Origin: Dehalococcoidia bacterium
GTDB lineage: Bacteria > Chloroflexota > Dehalococcoidia > GIF9 > AB-539-J10
Length of the DNA: 7,245 bases
Direction of reading: 5' to 3'
Assembly (NCBI GenBank): GCA_023128875.1
Contig: JAGMDB010000127.1
Span: 1 to 7,245, forward strand
Part shown: positions 1-6,347 of the stretch, piece after piece
Position numbering within the stretch: the first letter of the stretch is position 1
How the letters are laid out: each line of letters opens with the position of its first letter
Notes under the pieces: model-generated
Told to the model about the DNA's origin: nothing
The model's database searches: none
The model's input: only the letters and a program-made list of their open reading frames with translations
Program-made: the position numbers and the translations under genes

Positions 1-56
1 TTGAACACTGAACTCAGTTTTCTACGGCTCTAGTTGAATTCCATTCTTAACTGCGC

Positions 57-1307
57 TTAAGATTTACCCGCTGGCTTCCAAACCGGAGGCATATATTTGG
101 GAAGGGTTATAATTAAGCCAGCTACTATCTGCATGATTCCACCTATAATGAATGATGTTCCAAAACCGTAACGCATAATAATGAGCGCCGAGAGATAACC
201 CCCATACACTCCTCCACCCAGCTTCGCCAGATACAGGACTCCATAATTCGATGCTGCATAATCCTCTCCATAATAATCCCCACAAATGGCAGGAAACAGC
301 GCAAATAAGGGCCCCCAGAAAAACAGTGCTCCTAACGTGCATATTATGAATCCAGTTGGCGAGCTAGTTACCCCAAAGAAAGAGATGCCAAGAGTTAGCG
401 CTCCAGATAACGCAAAGCTCACAATTATGGTGTTTTCACGTCCTACATGATCAGATACCCACCCCATAACCGGCCTCCCCAGACCATTTGTAATAGCCAG
501 GCCACCAGCAGCCGCAGTAGCCACTACGGCAGCAAAACCGATATGATCAGCATACCTCACTATCTTGGAAATTGTCATTAAGCCCCCTCCAGAGGCAAGG
601 AGAAAGGATAGAAACAGTATCCACAATTGCCAGGTGCGTACAGTTTCTTTGAGCGAAAACTGGTGTGTGGATGGCCTTTTTACCCTTTTTTTTGCCTGCA
701 TCCACCCTGGTGGCGCCCAGCCCTTGGGAGGGTCTTTCAAAAAATATCCTGAGGCGACAATGATTATTCCTGCTATCAATGCGATTTTCCATATGATCTG
801 GGTGTAATTTGCCACGGTTGCACTGCTTCGAATCCAGAAAATGAAGGGTATTGAGCCCCAGGAGAAGGCGCCAGCAATAAGGCCGGCAGTCGTCCCGCGC
901 TTATCCGGAAACCACTTATTTGCAGTGTTAACCGCGTTGCTATAAATCACACCCACTGCAAAGCTACCAAAAATGCCAAATGCGACCAATATGACATTAA
1001 GCGAATTCGCAGTCAACGCATATAAGCCTATCGCGGCTACCGCCCCGGCAATCATCGTAAGCAAACGAGGCCCATATTTATCTCTGAGCACCCCTGTTGG
1101 AATTGATGCTCCCGATTGGAATATCACAAAGAGCGTAAAAATAACCTCCACTCTATTTAGCGACCAGCCAAACCTCTCCGAGAAAAAAGGGTTGATAGAA
1201 CTCCATGCATATTCGTAAGGGCTTATCAGTGCCATGGCCAGGAAAGCTACTGCCAGCACCAGCCATCTGCTGTAGCCAAGTATTTCCTTATCTGTTCTCT
1301 CAGGCAT
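57..1307 (-). CDS. OFA-family MFS transporter (oxalate/formate antiporter-like)
   Basis: This is a polytopic inner-membrane carrier of the major facilitator superfamily, with about twelve hydrophobic segments over the usual length of about 416 residues. Numbering here is from the upstream ATG at 1319. The OFA hallmark PPKGWAPPGW lies at 197-206, after the sixth helix. MFS loop motifs are GVLRDKYGPR (76-85) and GWVSDHVGREN (286-296). Arg282 (NGLGRP, helix 8) and Lys366 (YLAKLGG, helix 11) seem to match the substrate-binding Arg and Lys of oxalate transporter OxlT, which would favour a small carboxylate anion; this comes from recalled family alignments. Three in-frame ATGs occur at 1319, 1313 and 1307. 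Only the third has a Shine-Dalgarno (GGAG, 6-nt spacing), so I chose 1307. The gene follows the gamma-glutamyltransferase on the same strand after about 150 bp and may be co-transcribed. The family call is strong; the substrate is not known. Confidence 0.9.
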   Translation of the reverse strand: MPERTDKEILGYSRWLVLAVAFLAMALISPYEYAWSSINPFFSERFGWSLNRVEVIFTLFVIFQSGASIPTGVLRDKYGPRLLTMIAGAVAAIGLYALTANSLNVILVAFGIFGSFAVGVIYSNAVNTANKWFPDKRGTTAGLIAGAFSWGSIPFIFWIRSSATVANYTQIIWKIALIAGIIIVASGYFLKDPPKGWAPPGWMQAKKRVKRPSTHQFSLKETVRTWQLWILFLSFLLASGGGLMTISKIVRYADHIGFAAVVATAAAGGLAITNGLGRPVMGWVSDHVGRENTIIVSFALSGALTLGISFFGVTSSPTGFIICTLGALFFWGPLFALFPAICGDYYGEDYAASNYGVLYLAKLGGGVYGGYLSALIIMRYGFGTSFIIGGIMQIVAGLIITLPKYMPPVWKPAGKS

Positions 1308-1313
1308 TGCCAT

Positions 1314-1317
1314 CTCC
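1314..1317 (-). promoter_or_regulatory. Ribosome binding site deciding the MFS transporter start
   Basis: GGAG on the minus strand lies 6 nt before the ATG at 1305-1307. It overlaps the first in-frame ATG (1317-1319), and that ATG has no purine-rich site upstream. This favours the third ATG as the true start and shortens the protein by four residues. Confidence 0.5.
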
Positions 1318-1466
1318 ATTATGTGATTACTAACCGGTATTTCTTTCTTGCCCTTCCTGTTCTATACTCAGCCGTGGCTTCTTCCTTATATGCCTGCTTG
1401 CATCGCAACAACGCAATATCTCTTGCGCCACGAGCGAGTTGAGTCAATCAGTCATCCACGACGATA

Positions 1467-3050
1467 CTAGAAGCCGACCGCCTGCCCATCCTTCCTGGGA
1501 TCGGAAGCGCCGCAATAACCATCAGCCATCCTGTAGATTAACTGAGCTCCCCCAAAGCTGGAATTTTCTCCATCCTTGATGATTTTGTGGCCCCGTCTGC
1601 TCAAATCCTCCACAACCTCCGGCTTAAAGCCAGGTTCAAAAGCCACTTTCATATTCGGAAATACACACCACCTGGGAGCATCACAAGCAGTCTGCGGGTT
1701 CTGATGATAATCAAACATGCGAACCATAATTTGTGCATGGCCTTGCGCTTGCATCTTCCCTCCCATTACGCCGAAGCTCATTAAAGGCTGGCCATCCCTG
1801 GTCACAAACGCTGGAATAATTGTATGGAAAGGCCGCTTGCCTCCCTCAACCTGGTTGGGGTGACCCTTCTCCAGGTTGAAACAAGCTCCTCGATTTTGCA
1901 GGCTAATCCCCGTATCCGGTACCACAATACCTGACCCAAACCCCCAGAAATTCGATTGGATAAAAGAAACCATCATTCCACCGGCATCCGCTGTGCTCAG
2001 ATAGACAGTATCACCACATCCCGGAACGATAAAGGCTGGATTCTGGGCCTTTGCCATATCAATCAGCTTCGCCCGCTGGGATAAATATTCCGGGTTCAGT
2101 AAGTCTCCACAATCTATATCCATGCTGGATGGGTCAGAAACGTAGCGACACGTATCTGCAAAGGCTAATTTCATAGCCTCAATCTGCAGATGCAAGCTAT
2201 CCGCAGAGTCCGCAGGATAATTTTGAATATCACGATACTCAAGGATGCCCAGCGTAAGCAATGCTGCTATGCCCTGCCCATTCGGAGGGATCTCATGTAA
2301 CGTAAATCCATGATACTTAGTGGATATAGTTTCAACCCAATCAGCTTTATGAGCAGCCAAATCCTCTTTCGTGATCAAACCGCCAGTAGCCCTGGCATGA
2401 GCAGCTATTTTATCTGCCAGATCTCCACGATAAAAAGCCTCACCCTTTGTTTTTGCAATCCGCTCTAAGGTTTTTGCTTGAGCCTTAAATTCAAATTTCT
2501 CTCCCGCCTCAGGCGCTCTCCCATGGGGTAAGAACGCAACCGCAAATTCAGGAAAAGCCTTATACGTTTCGGGGGCAAGTTTCCACACGCCAGCCGTTAT
2601 GGGGGAGACCAGAAACCCACCATAAGCATATCCTATTGCTGGTTCAAACAGGTCTTCGAACGGTAAACGTCCAAACCGCCTGGACAGCTCTACCCAGGAT
2701 GATACAGCGCCAGGAACAGTCACCGCATCCCACCCAAATATGGGCATAGATTTAAGCCGGGAAAAATGTTCCAAATCCCAGGCAGCAGGCGACCTGCCAG
2801 AAGCATTAAGGCCATGTAACCTGTTGCCATCCCAGACAATAGCAAAAGCATCGCTACCTATCCCGTTCATAGTGGGCTCCACTACTGTCAAAGCTATGGC
2901 AGTAGCAACAGCAGCATCTACAGCATTGCCTCCTGCCTGGAGCATTTTCAAACCGGCCTGAGCCGCTAAAGGTTGAGATGTGGCAACGATATTGCGGGCC
3001 ATAACAGGCATACGCCTGGAGGCATAAAGGAATTCCCAATTGAATTGCAT
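1467..3050 (-). CDS. Gamma-glutamyltransferase family protein (YwrD-like, Ntn hydrolase)
   Basis: This is a 527-residue member of the gamma-glutamyltranspeptidase (T03) family, which cleaves or transfers gamma-glutamyl groups from glutathione and similar amides. N-terminal family signatures are VATSQPLAAQAGLKML (22-37) and AGGNAVDAAVATAIAL (39-54). The predicted autoprocessing and catalytic threonine is Thr348 in GDTVYLS, giving a large chain of about 347 residues and a small chain of 180. Further conserved stretches are the QSNFWGFGSG segment (365-374), KRPFHTIIPA (405-414) and the glycine-rich oxyanion region GVMGGKMQAQGH (428-439). No signal peptide is visible, so unlike exported E. coli Ggt it is probably cytoplasmic, as expected for the YwrD type. 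The start at 3050 is supported by the family-like N-terminal YASRRMPVMA, although no Shine-Dalgarno precedes it. The OFA transporter lies downstream on the same strand. The family is certain; the natural substrate, including possible cephalosporin-acylase-like activity, is not. Confidence 0.95.
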   Translation of the reverse strand: MQFNWEFLYASRRMPVMARNIVATSQPLAAQAGLKMLQAGGNAVDAAVATAIALTVVEPTMNGIGSDAFAIVWDGNRLHGLNASGRSPAAWDLEHFSRLKSMPIFGWDAVTVPGAVSSWVELSRRFGRLPFEDLFEPAIGYAYGGFLVSPITAGVWKLAPETYKAFPEFAVAFLPHGRAPEAGEKFEFKAQAKTLERIAKTKGEAFYRGDLADKIAAHARATGGLITKEDLAAHKADWVETISTKYHGFTLHEIPPNGQGIAALLTLGILEYRDIQNYPADSADSLHLQIEAMKLAFADTCRYVSDPSSMDIDCGDLLNPEYLSQRAKLIDMAKAQNPAFIVPGCGDTVYLSTADAGGMMVSFIQSNFWGFGSGIVVPDTGISLQNRGACFNLEKGHPNQVEGGKRPFHTIIPAFVTRDGQPLMSFGVMGGKMQAQGHAQIMVRMFDYHQNPQTACDAPRWCVFPNMKVAFEPGFKPEVVEDLSRRGHKIIKDGENSSFGGAQLIYRMADGYCGASDPRKDGQAVGF

Positions 3051-3146
3051 TATTCTAATGGCTTTCTATACGGTTAGCCCGGCCAGCCAGGGTTTCGCCT
3101 GATGCCTCTATAGCCAGATTCTGAGCTCACCTGGCCCGCTGTAGCT
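3051..3146 (-). promoter_or_regulatory. Predicted structured 5' leader of the gamma-glutamyltransferase mRNA
   Basis: Between the predicted transcription start and the ATG, the minus strand is rich in complementary GC blocks. GGCCAG near 3130-3135 can pair with CTGGCC near 3083-3088, closing a segment that holds a weaker CAGG/CCTG hairpin. No Shine-Dalgarno precedes the start codon. I recognise no known riboswitch class, so whether this regulates anything is unknown. Confidence 0.2.
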
Positions 3147-3152
3147 TGTGAA

Positions 3153-3181
3153 ATTCTAGCACCGGCAGCCCTGGCTATCAA
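3153..3181 (-). promoter_or_regulatory. Predicted sigma70 promoter for the gamma-glutamyltransferase gene
   Basis: Read on the minus strand, a -35 box TTGATA (3176-3181, 5 of 6 matches) and a -10 box TAGAAT (3153-3158, 5 of 6) are separated by exactly 17 bp. Transcription would begin near 3146 and leave a leader of about 95 nt before the start at 3050. The promoter is predicted from the sequence only. Confidence 0.5.
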
Positions 3182-3218
3182 TCATCCAGGGATATGCCTG
3201 CAGGCGGCCAAGGGTTAT

Positions 3219-4022
3219 TCATTGTTTTCTTTTCAATCTGAAAATCACCCCCGCAATTAGAGCCATAGCAACTATTACAATGGCTATTAGGCCGCCAGCG
3301 CCCCATCCATCAGCAGAAAAAGCCTCCCTGACTAGAGCCAGGAGAAAACCAACCTTCGTGGTGCTTGTCACGGAAACATCGTCAACCATCCACACCTTGA
3401 TGGTGCTACCACAATACTGCCACCCTATCCTCACCGCTGGCTCTCCAGAATATGCAGAAAGGTCGATGTTTATAGGCAGCTCATGAAAATTGAATCCACT
3501 CTGTTCCCCTTTGCTCCCACCACCCAGCTTATATTGTGGGTCCTGGGCAAGATCTGCCACCGTCGTCCATGTTGCCCCATTATCAGTGGACACCCGCACA
3601 TAATTGTGCCGGGACTTGAACTCCTGTGAAGGCACGTAATAGACACTCCAGAAAGAAAGCGTAATTTCTGAATTATCTGGAAAGCTCAACTCCGGGCTAA
3701 TGAGCCACTCATCCTGAGTGCTATGTGACCACCATACCCCGGCACAATAATCACCAGAATATGGCAAATCATAACGCCTGCGGTCATATTGTGACCAATA
3801 CTTGCTAAAGCCAGTATCGTCACTATTCGTGATTCTTACTTCCCAGTGTTGCGGCGCTAGGTCACCATCACTATCAGAAACCCAGGGAGCTTCGAAATCT
3901 TCGCGTAGAATTATCCCATCTGCCTCCACCACCCCTGTTATCAGCACTGCCGCCATCCCTGAGGCCAGCAGCAATGCCAGAATAGCCAAGAAAATAGAGT
4001 GGGATTTCCACGCTCTAAACAT
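3219..4022 (-). CDS. Exported membrane-anchored protein with choice-of-anchor-J (MAM-like) domain
   Basis: I place the start at the ATG at 4022, giving 267 residues. It has a weak GGAA six nt upstream; a TTG at 4034 in the same frame has no site. The N-terminus is a signal peptide: basic MFRAWK, a long hydrophobic core, and likely cleavage after VVEA near residue 34. The body (about 37-220) is a beta-rich jelly-roll of the choice-of-anchor-J/cleaved-adhesin type. Marks are EDFEA near the start, the ISPELSFPD strand, YVRVSTDNGATWTTV and the closing VDDVSV strand. Such domains bind carbohydrate or protein ligands on surface proteins and secreted hydrolases; here no catalytic domain accompanies it. 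The C-terminus is glycine-rich (GWGAGG), then about 20 hydrophobic residues, then RLKRKQ, giving a cell-surface anchor. It follows the chagasin-like lipoprotein gene by about 70 bp and is probably in the same operon. The ligand is unknown. Confidence 0.85.
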   Translation of the reverse strand: MFRAWKSHSIFLAILALLLASGMAAVLITGVVEADGIILREDFEAPWVSDSDGDLAPQHWEVRITNSDDTGFSKYWSQYDRRRYDLPYSGDYCAGVWWSHSTQDEWLISPELSFPDNSEITLSFWSVYYVPSQEFKSRHNYVRVSTDNGATWTTVADLAQDPQYKLGGGSKGEQSGFNFHELPINIDLSAYSGEPAVRIGWQYCGSTIKVWMVDDVSVTSTTKVGFLLALVREAFSADGWGAGGLIAIVIVAMALIAGVIFRLKRKQ

Positions 4023-4090
4023 CACCCGTTCCAAACAAGAAACTGAAGATTAACCCTGTCAACAAAGAAGATTCAGGTTGCTCACCATCT

Positions 4091-4486
4091 TCATGCGATG
4101 GAGACTACAAAGACCTTCTGGTCAGCGAAATCTTCCTCCCATGACCTTTTATACGTCAGTGTTAGCTCGGTTTCGCCCGTCTTCAATCCCTCAAAGGTGA
4201 ACCTTCGCTTGCCCCCAACACCGACCATACCTTCCTCGGCCTCATCAGGTTCAAATTCATCCTGCACCAGCTTGATGAAGCTTTGGTCAAAATCTGCCTC
4301 CCACTGGTAACCCGTTGTCGGATTAGATTCAAGGGCCACGATAAACTGGTCGCCAACACCTATTTCAATTTCCTGGCCAGCGTCAGTGTATTCTTCCGGT
4401 TGCCCAGGCGCACAACCGACAACCACACTAACCAATAGAAGAGATAAGCCTAGCGCCAGAATTGAATGCCATTTACGCCTCTTCAT
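4091..4486 (-). CDS. Chagasin-type cysteine protease inhibitor, lipoprotein (MEROPS I42)
   Basis: This 131-residue exported lipoprotein matches the chagasin/ICP family, small immunoglobulin-like proteins that block papain-like (C1) cysteine proteases with three loops. All three loop motifs are present and in order: NPTTGYQW (55-62), GVGGKRRF (89-96) and YKRSW (112-116, the family's R-x-W). The N-terminus is a lipoprotein signal: MKRRK, a hydrophobic stretch, then VVGC with lipidated Cys25. An acidic linker follows, so the inhibitor would sit on the outer face of the cytoplasmic membrane. The start is secure: AGGAGG lies 8 nt upstream and a good promoter precedes it. It is followed on the same strand by another exported protein. 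Its target may be a self-made protease or a foreign one; no cysteine protease lies in this window. Confidence 0.9.
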   Translation of the reverse strand: MKRRKWHSILALGLSLLLVSVVVGCAPGQPEEYTDAGQEIEIGVGDQFIVALESNPTTGYQWEADFDQSFIKLVQDEFEPDEAEEGMVGVGGKRRFTFEGLKTGETELTLTYKRSWEEDFADQKVFVVSIA

Positions 4487-4494
4487 TATTCAAG

Positions 4495-4500
4495 CCTCCT
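4495..4500 (-). promoter_or_regulatory. Strong ribosome binding site of the chagasin-like gene
   Basis: AGGAGG on the minus strand, 8 nt before the ATG at 4484-4486. It is a full match to the Shine-Dalgarno core and fixes the start of the lipoprotein. Confidence 0.85.
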
Positions 4501-4520
4501 CTAGCCTTCCATTTACTCAA

Positions 4521-4548
4521 ATTATACATCGAGCGCCAATAATACCAA
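4521..4548 (-). promoter_or_regulatory. Predicted sigma70 promoter for the chagasin-like/anchor-J unit
   Basis: On the minus strand a consensus -10 TATAAT (4521-4526) is preceded after 16 bp by TTGGTA (4543-4548, 4 of 6 matches to TTGACA). Transcription would start near 4514, giving a leader of about 28 nt that carries AGGAGG. A second, weaker candidate is the extended -10 TGGTACAAT at 4566-4574, which lacks a good -35 box. Confidence 0.6.
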
Positions 4549-4718
4549 ACTCCGTACCCCTCCGAATTGTACCATATTCTTAGGCCTCGGTTGTTTTGCC
4601 TGCCTTTTCTGCCTGCACTATTATGAGTGCCCGTTATCCTAGCTGTCGCTGCTCCTCCAGTCATCCACACAGCACATATATTTCGTGGGTGGCAAAGTAG
4701 GAATAAGAGAGGTGAATC

Positions 4719-4826
4719 ATGTACAATGCCAGCACACCCAGTGATGTATCGGGACACTGCAAAATGGTGCGCATAAGCAGGTTCGCTGTTCAAATGAGAA
4801 TCTCATTAGGAGTTCTGGAAAAATAA
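4719..4826 (+). CDS. Possible 35-residue leader peptide ORF upstream of the amidohydrolase
   Basis: An ATG at 4719 opens a 35-codon frame (MYNASTPSDV at the N-terminus, ISLGVLEK at the C-terminus) that stops at 4826, only 4 nt before the AGGAGG of the amidohydrolase gene. AGAGAGGTGA, resembling the anti-Shine-Dalgarno complement AAGGAGGTGA, ends 4 nt before the ATG. The peptide is mildly basic, has no membrane segment and matches no family I know. Placement suggests a translated leader or coupling ORF, but a frame this short can arise by chance. Confidence 0.25.
   Translation: MYNASTPSDVSGHCKMVRISRFAVQMRISLGVLEK
4793..4807. promoter_or_regulatory. Perfect 15-bp palindrome, operator-like, upstream of the amidohydrolase
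   Basis: AATGAGAATCTCATT consists of two perfect 7-bp arms around one central base. Its centre lies 45 bp before the amidohydrolase start. The 7-1-7 layout and TGAGAAT core resemble operators of the Fur/PerR group, but this is resemblance only. As RNA it could form a 6-bp stem with a three-base loop. Confidence 0.4.
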
Positions 4827-4830
4827 ATCG

Positions 4831-4836
4831 AGGAGG
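4831..4836 (+). promoter_or_regulatory. Strong ribosome binding site of the amidohydrolase
   Basis: AGGAGG lies 8 nt before the ATG at 4845. Another ATG at 4840-4842 is only 3 nt from it and opens a two-codon frame (ATG TCA TGA) whose stop overlaps the real start as ATGA. The spacing favours 4845 as the gene start. Confidence 0.85.
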
Positions 4837-4844
4837 ATTATGTC

Positions 4845-6278
4845 ATGAAGGAAAATTTGTCCAAAGAGAAAAAGTATATAGCAGAATGGATTGAGGCTAA
4901 TAAGGATGCTTTCCACCGACTCTCTGATGCAATATGGAGTTACGCAGAGCTTGGGATGGAAGAATATCAATCTTCAAAGGCTATTACTGAGCATTTGAAG
5001 AGAAATGCTTTCAAAGTAGAGACAGGGGTGGCTGATATGCCGACGGCCTTTGTAGCCACATTCGGAGCAGGAAAACCGGCTATAGGCTTCAGTTGTGAGT
5101 ACGATGCCCTGCCCGGCCTTTCCCAGAAAAAAGCTGTAAACCAGGAGAGTCCACTCATTGTGGGGGCGCCTGGCCATGGCTGCGGCCATAACATTCTAGG
5201 AGTCGGGGCAATTATGGCTGCGATGGCTCTGAAAAATGCCATGATGGATTTTGACTTACCGGGAACAATTAAGATTTTCGGAACTCCGGCGGAAGAGCTT
5301 TGTATAGGCAAACCCTATATGGCAAGAGCTGGACTTTTCAAGAATATCGATGCATTTCTTGATTGGCACCCTCTCGCCTCTAATACTGCTAACTATGCCA
5401 CCAGCAACGCTTATTTTGATGTCAAATACCATTTTAGAGGCAGAACTGCTCATGGTAACTCCCCCTGGTATGGAAGAAGTGCGCTGGATGCAGCAGTGCT
5501 GATGGGGCATATGATAGAGCTTCTGAGAGAGCATACCACGCCGGGTAACCCTCCTCATGCAGCCAATACAATTAACTATTCATTCCCCGACGTAGGCCCG
5601 TCTTTCCCATCTGTAGTACCAGATAGGGCAACATTGTGGTGTATCGGGAGGTTTGTTGACACAGAAGAAATGGGCTATGTGGTTGACAGGATACACAAAT
5701 GCGCTGAAGCGGCTGCTATGGCTACAGAAACAAAGACGGAGATTGAAATAGTCAGTATGATTCACGAATCAATGCCTAACAAAACAATCTGCCAGGTATT
5801 GCATAACAACTTAGAAGCCATTGGCGCGCCAGAATTCACCGAGGATGAGCAGAATTTCGCCAAAAAAATGCAGCGAGACCTCAGCGCTTCTGAAACAGGT
5901 TTAGACATCAGCATTACGCCTCTTAGCGGTGGTGCCTGCGCAGTTTCGGATAACTCTGAATATAGCTGGTTCGCTCCATTTGGCATGCTGGGGGTGACAA
6001 GCTGCCCCGAAGGCGTCGGCTGGCATAACTGGCAAGTTGCAGCCTGCTGCGGCTCTACAATCGGGGAAAAGACGCTGGATATAACCGCTAAGGTATTGGC
6101 AACATCCGGTGTTGACCTCCTTTTGCACCCCGAAATCGTTGATAAAGCCAGAAGGGAATTCGACGAACGGCTCAAGGGGAGAGCTTACAAATCCTTAATC
6201 CCCGAGGCTGTGAAACCCCCCACATTAATAAACAGGGAAACCATGGATAGGTATCGCCCGCTCCTGGAGAGCCATTAG
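4845..6278 (+). CDS. M20D-family amidohydrolase, AbgB-like (p-aminobenzoyl-glutamate hydrolase type)
   Basis: This 477-residue metallohydrolase is close in length to E. coli AbgB (about 480). M20D enzymes cleave the amide of N-acyl amino acids or p-aminobenzoyl-glutamate using two metal ions. Expected metal ligands are all visible: Cys113 and His115 in HGCGH, Glu150/Glu151 in GTPAEE (the first likely the catalytic base), His175 in DWHP and His394 in GWHNW. EYDALPGL (85-92) and the lid/dimerisation-domain RTAHGN (200-205, His203) are further family signatures. There is no signal peptide, so it acts in the cytoplasm. The AbgB-like signs are the C-terminal tail after residue 430 and the GWHNWQ context, but there is no AbgA partner beside it, so the substrate stays open: p-aminobenzoyl-glutamate, or other acyl-amino acids or dipeptides. 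Cysteines 401-402 near the end are unusual but not in the active site. Confidence 0.93.
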   Translation: MKENLSKEKKYIAEWIEANKDAFHRLSDAIWSYAELGMEEYQSSKAITEHLKRNAFKVETGVADMPTAFVATFGAGKPAIGFSCEYDALPGLSQKKAVNQESPLIVGAPGHGCGHNILGVGAIMAAMALKNAMMDFDLPGTIKIFGTPAEELCIGKPYMARAGLFKNIDAFLDWHPLASNTANYATSNAYFDVKYHFRGRTAHGNSPWYGRSALDAAVLMGHMIELLREHTTPGNPPHAANTINYSFPDVGPSFPSVVPDRATLWCIGRFVDTEEMGYVVDRIHKCAEAAAMATETKTEIEIVSMIHESMPNKTICQVLHNNLEAIGAPEFTEDEQNFAKKMQRDLSASETGLDISITPLSGGACAVSDNSEYSWFAPFGMLGVTSCPEGVGWHNWQVAACCGSTIGEKTLDITAKVLATSGVDLLLHPEIVDKARREFDERLKGRAYKSLIPEAVKPPTLINRETMDRYRPLLESH

Positions 6279-6299
6279 AGAACCATGAATCGCTTTAGT

Positions 6300-6309
6300 G
6301 GAGGAGGAG
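6300..6309 (+). promoter_or_regulatory. Strong ribosome binding site with no full-length gene after it
   Basis: GGAGGAGGAG ends 2 nt before an ATG at 6312 (a GGAGG core is 4 or 7 nt away). It begins 21 bp after the amidohydrolase stop, the position expected for the next gene of an operon, yet the frame that follows is only 11 codons long. Confidence 0.5.
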
Positions 6310-6311
6310 CT

Positions 6312-6347
6312 ATGTGTGAGAGGTTATGGCTCGATGCTCAGGAATAA
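6312..6347 (+). pseudogene. 11-codon stub behind a strong ribosome binding site, possible truncated gene start
   Basis: The frame reads MCERLWLDAQE and then TAA. It overlaps the 3' end of the convergent ATPase gene by 10 bp. The excellent ribosome binding site and the position just after the amidohydrolase suggest the first codons of a gene whose remainder was lost when the ATPase segment was joined here. A chance purine run is the alternative, and the stub is too short to assign to any family. Confidence 0.25.

Larger units (their letters stand above)
4487..4844. other. 358-bp divergent intergenic region
   Basis: This gap separates the minus-strand chagasin-like gene from the plus-strand amidohydrolase. 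Its left end carries the minus-strand promoter and ribosome binding site. Its right end carries a possible 35-codon plus-strand leader ORF, a perfect 15-bp palindrome and the amidohydrolase ribosome binding site. Between about 4600 and 4710 I see no convincing gene, repeat or RNA. No plus-strand promoter stands out; TATATT at 4677-4682 and TACAAT at 4722-4727 resemble -10 boxes but have no matching -35 box. Confidence 0.6.

Noticed and set aside
7..18. Small inverted repeat ACTGA-AC-TCAGT followed by TTTT on the plus strand
   Set aside because: Arms are only 5 bp with a 2-nt centre, and the T-run is on the wrong side to terminate the minus-strand transporter gene.
3169..3191. Hairpin with 6-bp CCCTGG/CCAGGG stem after the anchor-J gene
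   Set aside because: Considered as a terminator, but no T-run follows on either strand, the 11-nt loop is large, and it overlaps the predicted -35 box of the next gene.
4032..4034. TTG as the start of the anchor-J protein
   Set aside because: It has no ribosome binding site upstream, whereas the ATG at 4020-4022 gives a normal signal peptide with a basic N-terminus and a weak GGAA site.
4057..4062. Perfect -35 box TTGACA on the minus strand before the anchor-J gene
   Set aside because: No -10-like hexamer lies 16-18 bp downstream, so it is not called as a promoter. Read-through from the chagasin promoter is simpler.
4473..4793. 106-codon minus-strand frame across the divergent intergenic region
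   Set aside because: Its composition is not protein-like, it has no ribosome binding site at its start, it resembles no family, and it overlaps the well-supported promoter and start of the chagasin-like gene.
4967..5311. 114-codon minus-strand frame inside the amidohydrolase
   Set aside because: It is antisense to the conserved HGCGH and GTPAEE region, has no ribosome binding site and has no family resemblance.
5762..6175. 137-codon minus-strand frame inside the amidohydrolase
   Set aside because: It is antisense to conserved metal-binding sequence of a clearly real gene, and its translation is rich in Ser, Pro and Cys with no recognisable domain. It is a shadow frame.
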